Assembly: GCF_028369295.1 (NCBI RefSeq) | Contig: NZ_JAQMYP010000009.1 | Coordinates: forward strand, 1-64,000 | DNA from: Streptomyces sp. HD | GTDB lineage: Bacteria; Actinomycetota; Actinomycetes; Streptomycetales; Streptomycetaceae | Length of the DNA: 64,000 nucleotides | Reading direction: 5' to 3' | Part shown: one piece after another, positions 17,788 to 27,600 of the stretch | How positions within the stretch are numbered: the stretch's first letter is position 1 | Layout: each line of letters begins with the position of its first letter | Made by a program: the position numbers and the translations under genes | The notes under the pieces: generated by a model | The model's input: only the letters and a program-made list of their open reading frames with translations | What the model was told of the DNA's origin: nothing | Databases searched by the model: none

Positions 17788-18600
17788 GTGTACCGGTTTC
17801 TGCTGACGCCCCGTTGGTGGGGGATCAACGTCTTCGTACTGCTCGCCATCCCCTTCTGCGTGTTCATGGGGTCATGGCAGCTGAGCCGGTTCGAGGCACG
17901 GGTCGAGGACCATCGCAACGCCGGTGAGCAGGCCGCGGAGAACAAGCAGGAGGCGGCCCGTCCGCTGGCCGAGCTGCTGCCCGTGGACAAGGCGACCGTC
18001 GGCAGACAGGTCACCGCGCACGGACGGTACGACAAGCAGCTGCTCGTGCCCGACCGGGAGCTGGACGGCAGGCGCGGCTTCTACGTCATGACGCTGCTGC
18101 GCACCGACGACGGCAAGGCCCTGCCTGTCGTACGGGGCTGGCTGCCCGGCGACGCCGACCGGGCCGAGGCTCCCGCCGCGCCCACCGGCGAGGTCACGGT
18201 CACCGGCGCGCTCCAGGCTTCCGAGGTGCCGGGCGAGAACGGCGTGCCGGCGCAGGGCGGCCTGCCGTCCGGTCAGACGGGGGCGATCAGCGCAGCGTCG
18301 CTGGTGAACCTGGTGTCGTACGACGTCTACGACGCCTGGGTCACCCTCGCCAAGGCCGACTCCGGCATGAAACCGGTCCCGGTGGCCGCCGCCAACGACA
18401 CCGGCCTCGACCTCAAGGCGTTCCAGAACCTCGGCTACACCGGCGAGTGGTTCGTCTTCGCGGGCTTCGTGGTCTTCATGTGGTTCCGTCTGCTCCGCCG
18501 CGAGGTGGAGTTCGCCCGGGACGCGGAGCTGGGGCTTGTGGCGCAGGACGAGGGCGGCGAGAGCGCGGAACGTCCGCAGGAGCGGGCCAACGCCTCGTAG
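17788..18600 (+). CDS. SURF1-family cytochrome oxidase assembly protein
   Basis: 270 residues from GTG 17788 (an upstream GTG at 17740 would add 16). The usual SURF1 form is visible: YRFLLTPRWWG, an N-terminal membrane helix (INVFVLLAIPFCVFMGSWQL), a periplasmic-side beta domain and a C-terminal helix (WFVFAGFVVFMWFRLLRREVEF). SURF1 helps insert heme a into cytochrome aa3 oxidase. Terminal-oxidase genes are not in this window. Confidence 0.88.
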   Translation: MYRFLLTPRWWGINVFVLLAIPFCVFMGSWQLSRFEARVEDHRNAGEQAAENKQEAARPLAELLPVDKATVGRQVTAHGRYDKQLLVPDRELDGRRGFYVMTLLRTDDGKALPVVRGWLPGDADRAEAPAAPTGEVTVTGALQASEVPGENGVPAQGGLPSGQTGAISAASLVNLVSYDVYDAWVTLAKADSGMKPVPVAAANDTGLDLKAFQNLGYTGEWFVFAGFVVFMWFRLLRREVEFARDAELGLVAQDEGGESAERPQERANAS

Positions 18601-18661
18601 TCGCGGCGGGGCCGTCACGGCTCCGCGCCCCTCAGGGCGCCGTCGAACCGCCCCTCACGAC

Positions 18662-19816
18662 TCACACCCCCGTCAGCACACCCGTCCAGTAAATGGTCCC
18701 CGCGCACGCGTTGGACACCGTCACCGCGGCCGTCGGCGCTCCCGCCTCCGTCGTGTTGGTGATCGTGACGCTTCCGTCGGCCGTGGTCTCGTCCGTCAGC
18801 AGCTGGGTGGAGGTGCCGGTGTCGCCGCCGGTGGAGGTGCCCTCCGTGGTGCCGGCGGTGTCCTCGGTCGCGGTCGGGGTGGGCGAGGGGTCGGGGCCGC
18901 CGGTGCTGCCGCCGTTGTTGCCGCCCGTCGTGGGGCAGGTCTCCGAGGGGACCCAGGCGAACTTCACCGCGTACGAGTCGCCCGGCTTGAGGACGAGCGA
19001 GGTGAGTTCCTGGGAGGGGTCGGGCAGACCGGCCGCCGCGTCACCGGCGACATGCCGGGACACGAAGATCTTCGTGGCGTCGGCCGCCCCACCCGTCGTG
19101 AAACTCACGGTGCCCGGGCTGCTCACGATGCAGTCGGCGGCGGAGCCGTTGCTGAAGCGGAAGGTGCCGTACACCGTGCCGGCCGAGTCGGGTACGTCGG
19201 CCGTCTCAGCGGCCTTGACGAGCTGCTCGGCGGTGCACGCGGACACGCCCGCCACGCTGGTCGCCATGGGGTTGTCGGGCCTGCCGGAGCCGGTGCCCGG
19301 ACCGGCGCCCGTGCCCTTGTCCTCCTCCTTGTCGCTGCCCTTGCCCTGGTCCTGGGTCTTGCCCGAGGAGCCGCCGGAGGTGCTCTCGCCCCCCGCCGTC
19401 TCCTTGCCGTGACCGGCACCGCCCTGGGCCTGCTCGCCATGGCCGGCGTTGGATGAGTTGACGCTGGCGTCGGTGGAGTTGGAGACGTGCACCAGGGCCG
19501 GGACGGCGGTGCCGACGAAGAGGCACGCGGCCGCCATGCCGACGAGGGCCTGTCGCTTGCGCGCCCGCCGTGCGGGTACCGCCCGCCGCAGATGGTCCAG
19601 CGTGCCGTCGCGTGGCTCGATCTCGTCGACCGCGTGGTGCAGCATGCGGCGCAGTGCCAGCTCGTCCGAGTCGAGCCCGTCGAGGCCCTGGTCGTCGGGG
19701 CCGTGGTTCACAGTTCCGTTCCCAGCGTGCGATTGCTTCGGCTCTTGCTTGTACGGCGTCTCCGGCGTGTCCCGCCATCCCAGGGGCTCACGCCGGCCGT
19801 CATGGTCGTCGCTCAT
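18662..19816 (-). CDS. Membrane protein coupled to an ECF sigma factor, possible anti-sigma factor
   Basis: 384 residues. A cytosolic N-terminus of about 95 residues contains LALRRMLHHAVDEIEP, which recalls SigE-family sigma partners. A single membrane helix (GMAAACLFVGTAVPALV) leads to a Ser/Gly/Thr-rich linker and an outside domain with single Cys residues (SACTAEQL, AADCIVS, SETCP). A second Thr-rich linker precedes a short C-terminal piece (NACAGTIYWTG). ATGA overlap with the sigma gene couples translation. No zinc-binding HxxxCxxC anti-sigma motif is visible, so the anti-sigma role rests on context. Confidence 0.7.
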   Translation of the reverse strand: MSDDHDGRREPLGWRDTPETPYKQEPKQSHAGNGTVNHGPDDQGLDGLDSDELALRRMLHHAVDEIEPRDGTLDHLRRAVPARRARKRQALVGMAAACLFVGTAVPALVHVSNSTDASVNSSNAGHGEQAQGGAGHGKETAGGESTSGGSSGKTQDQGKGSDKEEDKGTGAGPGTGSGRPDNPMATSVAGVSACTAEQLVKAAETADVPDSAGTVYGTFRFSNGSAADCIVSSPGTVSFTTGGAADATKIFVSRHVAGDAAAGLPDPSQELTSLVLKPGDSYAVKFAWVPSETCPTTGGNNGGSTGGPDPSPTPTATEDTAGTTEGTSTGGDTGTSTQLLTDETTADGSVTITNTTEAGAPTAAVTVSNACAGTIYWTGVLTGV

Positions 19817-20496
19817 GCCGGTGCCTCCATGGCGACCCGCAGCGCCGCGATGCCGCGCGAGCCGTAGGCCTTCACCGAGCCCAGGGAGATGCCGAGCGTC
19901 TCGGCGACCTGCGCCTCGGTCATGTCCGCGAAGTACCGCAGGACCAGCACCTCGCGCTGCCGGCGCTGCAGGCCCTTCATGGCCTTGATCAGCGAGTCGC
20001 GCTCCAGCTGGTCGTACGCCCCCTCCTCCGCGCTCGCCATGTCGGGCATCGGCTTGGACAGCAGCTTCAGTCCGAGTATGCGGCGGCGCAGGGCGGAGCG
20101 GGACAGGTTGACGACGGTCTGGCGGAGGTAGGCCAGCGTCTTCTCCGGGTCACGGACGCGCTTGCGCGCGGAGTGGACGCGGATGAACGCCTCCTGGACG
20201 ACGTCCTCGCAGGAGGCGGTGTCGTCCAGGAGCAGAGCGGCGAGCCCCAGCAGCGAGCGGTAGTGCGCCCGGTAGGTCTCGGTGAGGTGGTCGACGGTCG
20301 TGCCGGCCGCCGCGGCGTTCTCGGCGTGCTCGGCGCCGTCGCGCTGACTGGGAACGCGGGTCGGCCGCGCTGCGGGCATGGGCGCGATCACCGGCATGCC
20401 GCCGGCCGTGCCGGACATGCGGGGTCTGACGGGCCGGCGGGGCGGCCGTAGGGCCGTACCGCGGGTCGCCGCACTGAAGTCGAGTACCTCTGCCAC
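19813..20496 (-). CDS. ECF sigma factor, SigE-like family
   Basis: 227 residues from GTG. The first 70 residues are an Arg/Pro/Ala-rich extension. Region 2 is about 75-140 (YRAHYRSLLGLAALLLDD; VVQEAFIRVHSARKRVRDPEKTLAYL) and region 4 about 170-220 (LQRRQREVLVLRYFADMTEAQVAETLGISLGSVKAYGSRG). It directs RNA polymerase to stress or envelope promoters. It is followed at once by its membrane partner. Confidence 0.85.
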   Translation of the reverse strand: MAEVLDFSAATRGTALRPPRRPVRPRMSGTAGGMPVIAPMPAARPTRVPSQRDGAEHAENAAAAGTTVDHLTETYRAHYRSLLGLAALLLDDTASCEDVVQEAFIRVHSARKRVRDPEKTLAYLRQTVVNLSRSALRRRILGLKLLSKPMPDMASAEEGAYDQLERDSLIKAMKGLQRRQREVLVLRYFADMTEAQVAETLGISLGSVKAYGSRGIAALRVAMEAPA

Positions 20497-20755
20497 GCCA
20501 GTTGGACACGCCTCCCCCCGCGAGGGTTGTACGTGCCGGACGTCACTTTTGCGACAGTCCCCGCAATCGACCCTCCGACCCCGGTGGCCGACCGTCTCGT
20601 GCCAGGCAGCACAGCTGACCGTGCGTCAAACGCCCACATGCCTACCCGCTCTTCCTTTATGTCCCAGATGAACTGGGCGTCCCCACGCCCGGCCCATGGC
20701 GTCCCCACGCCAGAAAAACGCGCCTCCACGCCCCGTAAGGGCGACCGCAAAGACG
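20497..20755. promoter_or_regulatory. Upstream region of the ECF sigma gene with paired palindromes
   Basis: This part of a 419-base gap holds no convincing gene. GGCGTCCCCACGCC occurs twice (20676-20689 and 20698-20711), each a palindrome and 22 bp apart, i.e. on the same face of the helix. GGGGGGAGGCG near 20510-20520 is a distant Shine-Dalgarno-like tract. No clear -35/-10 could be assigned. Confidence 0.4.
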
Positions 20756-20789
20756 CTCCCCGCCCTGCAAGCGGTTGCAGGGCGGGGAG
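20756..20789. terminator. Terminator of the ask-asd operon
   Basis: CTCCCCGCCCTGCAA (20756-20770) pairs perfectly with 20775-20789 around the loop GCGG. The 15-bp stem lies about 127 bases past the asd stop. Confidence 0.75.
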
Positions 20790-20915
20790 GAAAATCTTCG
20801 GCTGCCGCCGGGGCCCGGTTCAAGTGGTCCGGACCATCGATCGGCTCACACTTTTCACACAGATCCTACAAACGATTCCGTCAGGACCCAGGAGATTTGC
20901 GGCACAGCGCCGGTC

Positions 20916-21968
20916 TCACACGAACTCCGCCGCCACGAGCTCCGCGATCTGCGCGGTGTTGAGCGCCGCGCCCTTGCGCAGGTTGTCGCCGCAGACGAAG
21001 AGTTCGAGCGCCGTCGGATCGTCGAGCGCACGCCGCACCCGGCCGACCCAGGTCGGATCCGTGCCCACCACATCGGCGGGCGTCGGGAACTCCCCGGCCG
21101 TCGGGTCGTCGTAGAGCACCACCCCGGGGGCGGTGGCCAGGATCTCGCGCGCCTTGGCGACCGTGACCTCGCCCTCGAAGCGGGCGTGCACGGTCAGCGA
21201 GTGCCCGGTCAGCACCGGCACCCGCACACAGGTCACCGCGACCGGAAGCTTCGGCAGCCCGAGGATCTTGCGGGACTCGTCCCGCACCTTCATCTCCTCC
21301 GACGACCAGCCGTCCTCGCGCAGCGACCCGGCCCACGGGACGACGTTCAGCGCGACCGGCTCCGGGAACGGCCCGGTGTTGTCGCCGACGGCCCGCCGTA
21401 CGTCACCGGGGGCGGTCCCCAGTTCCGTGCCGGCGACCAGGGACATCTGCTGTCTGAGCGTCTCCACACCGGCCCGCCCGGCCCCGCTCACCGCCTGGTA
21501 GGACGACACCACCAGCTCGTGCAGCCCGAACTCGGCGTGCAGCGCGCCCAGCGCCACGATCATGGAGAGGGTGGTGCAGTTGGGGTTGGCGACGATGCCG
21601 CGCGGCCGCATCCGTACGGCGTGCGGATTGACCTCGGGAACGACGAGGGGCACCTCCGGGTTCATCCGGAAGGCGCCCGAGTTGTCCACCACCACCGCAC
21701 CCTTGGCGGCGGCGACCGGCGCCCAGTGGGCGGCCACCTCGTCCGGGACGTCGAACATCGCGATGTCGACCCCGGCGAAGGCCTCCTCGGTGAGCGCCAC
21801 CACCTCGACCTCCTCGCCGCGCACGGCCAGCTTGCGGCCGGCCGAGCGCGGCGAGGCGATCAGACGGATCTCACCCCAGATGTCCGCACGCTGGGACAGG
21901 ATCTGGAGCATGACCGAGCCGACGGCTCCGGTCGCACCCACGACCGCGAGCGTCGGTCGGTGAGTCAT
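20916..21968 (-). CDS. asd: Aspartate-semialdehyde dehydrogenase
   Basis: 350 residues. The enzyme reduces aspartyl phosphate to aspartate semialdehyde with NADPH, the second step towards lysine, threonine, methionine and diaminopimelate. Visible: NADP loop [12 protein letters not shown], catalytic Cys in [18 protein letters not shown] and the active-site His in [12 protein letters not shown] 21968 overlaps the ask stop by four bases, so the two steps are made together. Confidence 0.96.
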   Translation of the reverse strand: MTHRPTLAVVGATGAVGSVMLQILSQRADIWGEIRLIASPRSAGRKLAVRGEEVEVVALTEEAFAGVDIAMFDVPDEVAAHWAPVAAAKGAVVVDNSGAFRMNPEVPLVVPEVNPHAVRMRPRGIVANPNCTTLSMIVALGALHAEFGLHELVVSSYQAVSGAGRAGVETLRQQMSLVAGTELGTAPGDVRRAVGDNTGPFPEPVALNVVPWAGSLREDGWSSEEMKVRDESRKILGLPKLPVAVTCVRVPVLTGHSLTVHARFEGEVTVAKAREILATAPGVVLYDDPTAGEFPTPADVVGTDPTWVGRVRRALDDPTALELFVCGDNLRKGAALNTAQIAELVAAEFV

Positions 21969-22486
21969 CGCCCGGTGCCCCCGTACACGACAGCCTCGTC
22001 GCTGTCGGAGTCGAGCCCGAAGGCGGAGTGCACGGCGCGGACGGCCTCGTTGACGTCGTCGGCGCGGGTGACGACCGAGATGCGGATCTCGGAGGTGGAG
22101 ATCAGCTCGATGTTCACGCCTGCGTCGGACAGCGCCTTGAAGAAGTCGGCCGTGACGCCCGGGTTGGTCTTCATGCCGGCGCCGACCAGGGAGATCTTGC
22201 CGATCTGGTCGTCGTAGCGCAGGGAGTCGAAGCCGATGCCGGCCTTGTTCTTCTCCAGGGCGTCGATGGCCTTGCGGCCCTCGGACTTCGGCAGCGTGAA
22301 GGAGATGTCCGTCAGACCGGTGGAGGCGGCGGACACGTTCTGCACGATCATGTCGATGTTGATCTCGGCGTCGGAGATCGCGCGGAAGATCGCGGCGGCC
22401 TCGCCCGGCTTGTCCGGCACACCGACGACCGTGACCTTGGCCTCGGAGGTGTCGTGCGCGACACCGGAGATGATGGCCTGCTCCAC
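21965..22486 (-). CDS. ask: Aspartate kinase beta chain, internal translation start
   Basis: An in-frame GTG at 22486 lies 8 bases behind GGGG in AAGGGGAC and begins [18 protein letters not shown]. It would give a 173-residue ACT-only chain. This matches the 172-residue beta subunit made from inside lysC of Corynebacterium glutamicum at the same place in the alignment. The alpha2beta2 form is the feedback-regulated enzyme. Confidence 0.6.
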   Translation of the reverse strand: MEQAIISGVAHDTSEAKVTVVGVPDKPGEAAAIFRAISDAEINIDMIVQNVSAASTGLTDISFTLPKSEGRKAIDALEKNKAGIGFDSLRYDDQIGKISLVGAGMKTNPGVTADFFKALSDAGVNIELISTSEIRISVVTRADDVNEAVRAVHSAFGLDSDSDEAVVYGGTGR

Positions 22487-23242
22487 CTGCTTGTCCCCTT
22501 GCTCGATCGGCTCGCTGCTGACCCACGTGCCCTGAAGTCCGCTGAAGCTGGACCGCACGTGGATCGGGATGTTGTAACGACGGGCGTACTCCACACACCG
22601 GTGGAGCAGCACCTTCGAGCCGGACGCGGCCAGCTCCAGCATGTCCTCGAAGGCGATCCAGTCGATCTTCTTCGCCTTCTTGACCACACGCGGGTCGGCG
22701 GTGAACACGCCGTCGACGTCCGTGTAGATCTCACAGACCTCGGCGTCGAGGGCGGCGGCCAGCGCGACGGCGGTGGTGTCGGACCCTCCGCGGCCCAGCG
22801 TGGTGATGTCCTTTGAGTCCTGGCTCACGCCCTGGAACCCGGCGACGATGGCGATGTTGCCGTCGTCCAGCGAGTCACGGATCCGGCCCGGTGTGACGTC
22901 GATGATCCGGGCTTTGTTGTGGACCGAGTCGGTGATGACACCTGCCTGGCTGCCGGTGAACGACTGGGCCGAGTGGCCCAGGTTTTTGATCGCCATGGCC
23001 AGCAGGGCCATGGAGATCCGCTCTCCCGCGGTCAGCAGCATGTCGAGCTCGCGCCCGGCAGGGATCGGGGATACCTGCTCGGCGAGATCGATCAGCTCGT
23101 CCGTCGTGTCGCCCATCGCGGAAACCACGGCGACCACCTGGTGGCCGTTCTTCTTGGCTTCCACGATCCGCTTGGCGACGCGCTTGATGCCCTCGGCATC
23201 GGCTACGGAGGAGCCTCCGTACTTCTGCACGACAAGGCCCAC
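21965..23242 (-). CDS. ask: Aspartate kinase (alpha chain)
   Basis: 425 residues from GTG 23242, behind GAGGAGCG. The kinase domain opens with [15 protein letters not shown] and has [19 protein letters not shown]; two ACT domains lie at about 265-415 ([36 protein letters not shown]), where lysine and threonine exert feedback. It phosphorylates aspartate and commits carbon to the aspartate amino-acid family. The Corynebacterium LysC has the same length and the same internal start. Codons upstream of 23242 are not conserved family sequence. Confidence 0.95.
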   Translation of the reverse strand: MGLVVQKYGGSSVADAEGIKRVAKRIVEAKKNGHQVVAVVSAMGDTTDELIDLAEQVSPIPAGRELDMLLTAGERISMALLAMAIKNLGHSAQSFTGSQAGVITDSVHNKARIIDVTPGRIRDSLDDGNIAIVAGFQGVSQDSKDITTLGRGGSDTTAVALAAALDAEVCEIYTDVDGVFTADPRVVKKAKKIDWIAFEDMLELAASGSKVLLHRCVEYARRYNIPIHVRSSFSGLQGTWVSSEPIEQGDKQVEQAIISGVAHDTSEAKVTVVGVPDKPGEAAAIFRAISDAEINIDMIVQNVSAASTGLTDISFTLPKSEGRKAIDALEKNKAGIGFDSLRYDDQIGKISLVGAGMKTNPGVTADFFKALSDAGVNIELISTSEIRISVVTRADDVNEAVRAVHSAFGLDSDSDEAVVYGGTGR

Positions 23243-23386
23243 GTGCGCTCCTCGCTCAGTCCGTGTGTGTCGGCTCAGTTTACCGAGCGTCCGAATTCGA
23301 CCTTGGGGTTCCCAGATGGTGAGATTCGGTCGCTCGGGGTCGTGTCTGCCCGGTGAGGAGCCCAGCACTCCGGAAAGTGGGACAGG

Positions 23387-25456
23387 TCACTCGGGGGGCG
23401 ACAGGCTCTCTCGGGCCTCCGCCAGGTCGGCGCGCACGCTGTGGGTGTCCGGATGATCCTCGCCGAGGCTGCGCACGCAGTCCTCCAGGACCTGCTCAAG
23501 GACGACGACGGCCTCGCTCGCTCTGCCCGCCCGGTGGTACGCGCATCCCAGGTTCTGCCGCGCCGCCAGGGTCTGCCAGTGGGAGGCACCCATCAGACGC
23601 ACATGGTCGTCGGCGTTGCGGCGCAGCAGCTCGATCGCCTGTTCCACGTCCCCGGCGTCCTGACAGGCCCCCGCCAGGTTGTTGCGGGCGGTCAGCGTCA
23701 CCGGATGGTCCTCCCCGTGCATGCGTACGCAGTCCGCCAGGTACTGCCGTAGCAGTGGCACCGCGCTCTTCGCTTCACCCACCGCGACCATGCTGGTCAG
23801 AAGGCTGCCCTCGGCCCTGAGCGTGCGGAGGTCGTCAGGGCCCGCGGTGCGCTGCAGCTCGCGCAGCGAGCGCGCGTACAGCTCCATGGCGACCGCCCGG
23901 TTGCCGGCCTGGTAGTGCACGGTGCCGAGGCCGGCATGCAGTACCCAGAGCCGAGGATCGTCCTCGCCCAGGATCCGCGCGCCGTCCTGGCAGGTCCGCT
24001 CCGCCAGGGGAATCGCCACGGAGAAGTTCCCCGCCGCCGCGTGCGCCTGGGCGAGGCCCGTCGCCACGGCCAGCGCTTCGGGGCGCTCGGCGCCCAGCAG
24101 CCGTACGAAGGTGGCGAGTGCGCGGTCCAGGAGACGTACCGCCTGTCGCGCCTCCCCCTGAGCCATGAGGAACAGCCCAGCCTCGTACTCGACCCAGCTG
24201 AGTTCCTCCGTGTCCTCGTCGGCCTTCACACGGTCGACCAGCGCTTCGACATGGGGCATCAGAGAACGCCAGGCGGGCCAGGTGGCGACATCCTCGGACT
24301 CCGCGGGAAGGGACCGGAGGAGCAGCCGGATCGCGTGATCCCGGTAGGCCGCGATCGCCCCGGGCCTCGAAGTCGTGTGCTCACCGGGCGTCCGGGCGAC
24401 GGCCTGCACCAGGCGGTGGACGGAGAGCGTGTCCCCCTGCATGGAGATCATGCTGTGGGCGGCGAGGCGGCCCAATGCGCGGGTGAGCTCCACCGGATTC
24501 GCCCCCGGCTCCAGCAGGCTCCTGGGAATGCCGTCCGGAGCGAACCAGGCGAGGACGTGCAGCAGGTCGACCGCCGCTCCGCCGCCCTCGGCCAGCCGGC
24601 TCAGCGTCACTCGCCAGACCCGGGCCACCGTCCGCTCCGGATCCCCGCCCTCGGCCGCCGCGCCGAACATGTCCGCCGGATACTCGGCCAGCAGCTCCAG
24701 ATACCGCCGCGCCGAGGTCCCCGCCTCCCGGCAGAACGCCGCGGCCTGCTCCACCGCCAGCGGCAGGTTCCCCAGTTCCTCGACGAGCTCGGACACGTCC
24801 GCACCGTCACCGCCCGGACAGATGCGCTCGAACAGCTCCGCCGCGTGCCCGGTGTCGAGCACGTCCAGGTCCACGCACCCGGCCGTTCCGTGCCACCCGG
24901 TCCCCCGTCGGCTGGTGATCACGAAGCGCCCGCCCGGCACCCGCTCCAGCAGCGGCAGCACATCCGCCGGTTCGCTCACGTTGTCGAGGGCGATCAGCCA
25001 CCCGTCGTGCGTGGCAAGCCACTGCAACGCCCGTTCGCGCAGGGCTTGTTGAGGCAGTACGTCCACCAGTTGCGGCTGCATGGCCATCGCGAGCCCGGTC
25101 AGTCCCGCGTCGATCGCGGCGGGCGTATCGGCGGTGATCCACCACACGGGATTGAAGTCGGCCGCGCCGTCCCGGACCCACTTCGCCACGAGCGTGGACT
25201 TGCCGATGCCTCCGAGGCCGTGCACGCACACCACCCTCGGCGCATCGTCCAGCAGCCGGAGTTCACGCTCCCGCCCCACGAACACCCGCGTCGGCACAGG
25301 CCAATCGACCAGCCGCTTCGCCAACTCCCCCACCGGAACAAGGGCTTCCGCCGGCAGCACCGTCGCCCGGTCGATCTGCTGAACGTGGTCCCCGGTCGCG
25401 ATGTTGCGCACGTCCCCGCCCGCGGCGACCGCCCGCTCCCCCGAAGCCTCCGCCAT
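23387..25456 (-). CDS. NLR-like NB-ARC/TPR protein A with N-terminal Gly/Ala motif
   Basis: 689 residues from ATG 25456, behind GGAGAG. Residues 4-23 are ASGERAVAAGGDVRNIATGD, the motif shared with three other proteins of the window. VFVGRERELRLLD (58-70) opens the STAND NTPase; Walker A is GLGGIGKST (80-88) and Walker B WLIALDN (153-159). The winged-helix-like part ends with LSVHRLVQAVAR, and the last 300 residues are TPR helices (ARNNLAGACQDAGDVEQAIELL; ARQNLGCAYHRAGRASEAVVVL). Such proteins oligomerise on sensing a ligand through the TPRs and signal through the N-terminus. It is divergent from the cyclodipeptide synthase gene. Its own effector is not adjacent. Confidence 0.88.
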   Translation of the reverse strand: MAEASGERAVAAGGDVRNIATGDHVQQIDRATVLPAEALVPVGELAKRLVDWPVPTRVFVGRERELRLLDDAPRVVCVHGLGGIGKSTLVAKWVRDGAADFNPVWWITADTPAAIDAGLTGLAMAMQPQLVDVLPQQALRERALQWLATHDGWLIALDNVSEPADVLPLLERVPGGRFVITSRRGTGWHGTAGCVDLDVLDTGHAAELFERICPGGDGADVSELVEELGNLPLAVEQAAAFCREAGTSARRYLELLAEYPADMFGAAAEGGDPERTVARVWRVTLSRLAEGGGAAVDLLHVLAWFAPDGIPRSLLEPGANPVELTRALGRLAAHSMISMQGDTLSVHRLVQAVARTPGEHTTSRPGAIAAYRDHAIRLLLRSLPAESEDVATWPAWRSLMPHVEALVDRVKADEDTEELSWVEYEAGLFLMAQGEARQAVRLLDRALATFVRLLGAERPEALAVATGLAQAHAAAGNFSVAIPLAERTCQDGARILGEDDPRLWVLHAGLGTVHYQAGNRAVAMELYARSLRELQRTAGPDDLRTLRAEGSLLTSMVAVGEAKSAVPLLRQYLADCVRMHGEDHPVTLTARNNLAGACQDAGDVEQAIELLRRNADDHVRLMGASHWQTLAARQNLGCAYHRAGRASEAVVVLEQVLEDCVRSLGEDHPDTHSVRADLAEARESLSPPE

Positions 25457-25554
25457 TGACGCTCTCCGTAGTCGACCGCTAACTTCGCGTCGTCGTCGCC
25501 ACACCAGGGGCACAAGGCTCCATCGGGACTTGCGACGCGAAGGATTCTCCTCCT

Positions 25555-26311
25555 TTGACGACTGCGACCGCAGCAGAGATCCAGCACGTCACCTCATTCG
25601 ATCCGCCGGCCGACCTCTTCGAGGTCGAGCCCTTCACGCCCCACTGCGAAGTCATCCGCGCCGCGGGCGACCACGCCGTCATCGGCGTCTCCCCCCGGGA
25701 ACAGCTACTTCTCCGCGCAACGGGTCCACGACCTCGCCCGCTGGGGCCTCGCCCTGTTCGAGCGGGTGGACTTCGTCTACACGGACCTGTACGTGGCCGA
25801 GATGTACGTGGCGTCCGGCTATCCGCCCGACGACGCGCGCCGCAAGGCGGTGAAGAACCTGCGCGGCGTACGGGCCAAGGTCCTCGGCGCCGTACAGGCC
25901 GTGGACCCCGGCGGCGAACGCCTCCGCGCCCACGCGATGTCCGACTTCCGCGGCAACCCGGCGTACCGCGAGATCCACGACCGCCTCCAGGCCCGCCTCA
26001 CCACCGACGACGAGTTCCGCACGACCTGCGCGAAGCTCGTGGACTCCTTCCTGGCCGAGAAGGTGAGCCGGGTGACCGAGGCGCAGCGCGAGGTCTGCCT
26101 CGCCTACGTCTGCGCCGAGGCACCCCTCTTCCTGGACACCCCCGCCATCCTCGGCGTCCCCTCCTCCCTGAACTGCTACCACCAGCTCCTGCCGATGGCC
26201 GAGCTCCTCTACTCCCGGGGCGCCGGCCTGCGCGCCTCCCGCAACCAGGGCCACGCCATCGTCACGCCGGCCGAGGGAACCGACACGGACGGGACCGCCG
26301 ATGCTCACTGA
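25555..26311 (+). pseudogene. Cyclodipeptide synthase, frameshifted at the active site
   Basis: Two frames joined give about 251 residues very like Rv2275 of M. tuberculosis, which makes cyclo(Tyr-Tyr) from Tyr-tRNA. Frame one (TTG 25555, AAGG 11 bases before) reads FTPHCEVIRAAGDHAVIGVSP. Frame two reads GNSYFSAQRVHDLARWG, VDFVYTDLYVAEMY, RRKAVKNLRGVRAK and [19 protein letters not shown]. They meet in a run of six C (25691-25696); five would restore the conserved GVSPGNSYFS, whose first Ser (S46) is the nucleophile. As written no active enzyme can form. It may be a read error, a true null or, less likely, a +1 recoding site. The stop lies 11 bases inside the P450 gene. Confidence 0.85.
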
Positions 26312-27488
26312 AGACCTGCTCGACTTCCCGTTCTCATGGCGCGGCGACCAACTCCCCGATGAGGTCGAGGAGTTGCGCACCCGCACCCCGGTGCGCCGGG
26401 TCCGCACCATCGCCGGCGACGAAGCCTGGCTCGTGTCGTCGTACGACCTCTGCAAGCAGGTCCTCGAAGACCCGCGGTTCAGCCTGAAGGACACCTCCGC
26501 CCCCGGCGTCCCCCGCCAGTACGCGCTGACGATCCCGCCCGAGGTCGTCAACAACATGGGGAACATCACCGGCGCCGGACTGCGCAAGGCCGTACTGAGG
26601 GCGCTCAATCCGAAGAGTCCCGGGCTCGCGGAGTGGATGCGGTCGTACGCCGTCGAGCTCGTCGACGGGCTGATCGGCGAGGGCGCCCCGGCGGACCTGC
26701 GCGGCGGCTTCGCCGACCCGTACTCGGCCGGCATGCACTGCCGCATCCTCGGCATCCCGGACACGGACGCGCCCCGGCTGATGCGGAGCCTGGACATCGC
26801 GTTCATGAACTCGGCCTGCCCGGTCGCGGGCGCCCGGCTCAACTGGGACCGGGACATCGCGTACATGGCGGAACGGCTGGACGACCCGGCGACGACCGGG
26901 CTGATGGCCGAACTCGCCGCCCTGCGCGCCGACCCGGACTACGACCACCTCACCGACGAGATGCTCGCGACGGTCGGGGTGACCATGTTCGGCGCGGGTG
27001 TCATCTCCACCTCGGGATTCCTGACCATGGCCCTGGTGTCGCTGATCCAGCACCCGGACCTCCAGGCCGAGCTCGTCGCGGACCCCGGAAGGATCCCGGC
27101 CGCCGTGGACGAGCTCCTGCGCATCAACCTGTCCATCGGCGACGGCCTGCCCCGCCTCGCGCTGGCCGACGTACGGCTGGGAGACGTGGACGTGAAGGCC
27201 GGTGACCTGGTCCTCGTCCTCGTCGAGGGCGCGAACTTCGACCCGGCCGCCTTCCCCGATCCCCACACGGTCGACCTCGGCCGCGAGAACGCCACCGCCC
27301 ACCTCTCCTTCGGCGGCGGCCGCCACTACTGCCCCGCCACCGCGCTCGGCCGCAGACACGCGGAGATCGCCCTGGAGACCCTGCTGGAGCGGCTGCCGAC
27401 GCTGCGGCTCGCGGTGCCGATCGAGCAGTTGGTGTGGCGCACCGGGTTCATGAAGCGGATTCCGGAGCGGCTGCCGATCATGTGGTAG
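26301..27488 (+). CDS. CYP121-like P450 (mycocyclosin synthase-like)
   Basis: 395 residues, co-linear with M. tuberculosis CYP121, which couples the two tyrosines of cyclo(Tyr-Tyr) into mycocyclosin. Heme Cys is C344 ([14 protein letters not shown]). The I-helix is FGAGVIST with S236, the counterpart of CYP121 S237, rather than the usual AGxDT. Conserved pocket residues, judged from the CYP121 sequence as I recall it: N85 ([11 protein letters not shown]), F168 (IAFMNS) and W182 (NWDRD). The C-terminal Q385/R386 of CYP121 are M384/K385 here. It overlaps the synthase gene by 11 bases, as expected for one pathway. No ferredoxin is adjacent; one is encoded at 8.9 kb. Confidence 0.9.
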   Translation: MLTEDLLDFPFSWRGDQLPDEVEELRTRTPVRRVRTIAGDEAWLVSSYDLCKQVLEDPRFSLKDTSAPGVPRQYALTIPPEVVNNMGNITGAGLRKAVLRALNPKSPGLAEWMRSYAVELVDGLIGEGAPADLRGGFADPYSAGMHCRILGIPDTDAPRLMRSLDIAFMNSACPVAGARLNWDRDIAYMAERLDDPATTGLMAELAALRADPDYDHLTDEMLATVGVTMFGAGVISTSGFLTMALVSLIQHPDLQAELVADPGRIPAAVDELLRINLSIGDGLPRLALADVRLGDVDVKAGDLVLVLVEGANFDPAAFPDPHTVDLGRENATAHLSFGGGRHYCPATALGRRHAEIALETLLERLPTLRLAVPIEQLVWRTGFMKRIPERLPIMW

Positions 27489-27600
27489 CGGCGCGCCAGC
27501 CGTGCGACAGCCATGCCGTAACCATGCGATAGCAACCAATTTGCCCGCTTAACACCTGGTCACGGGCTCGGCGACCGGCCGTCTTTAAAGTTCAACCACT

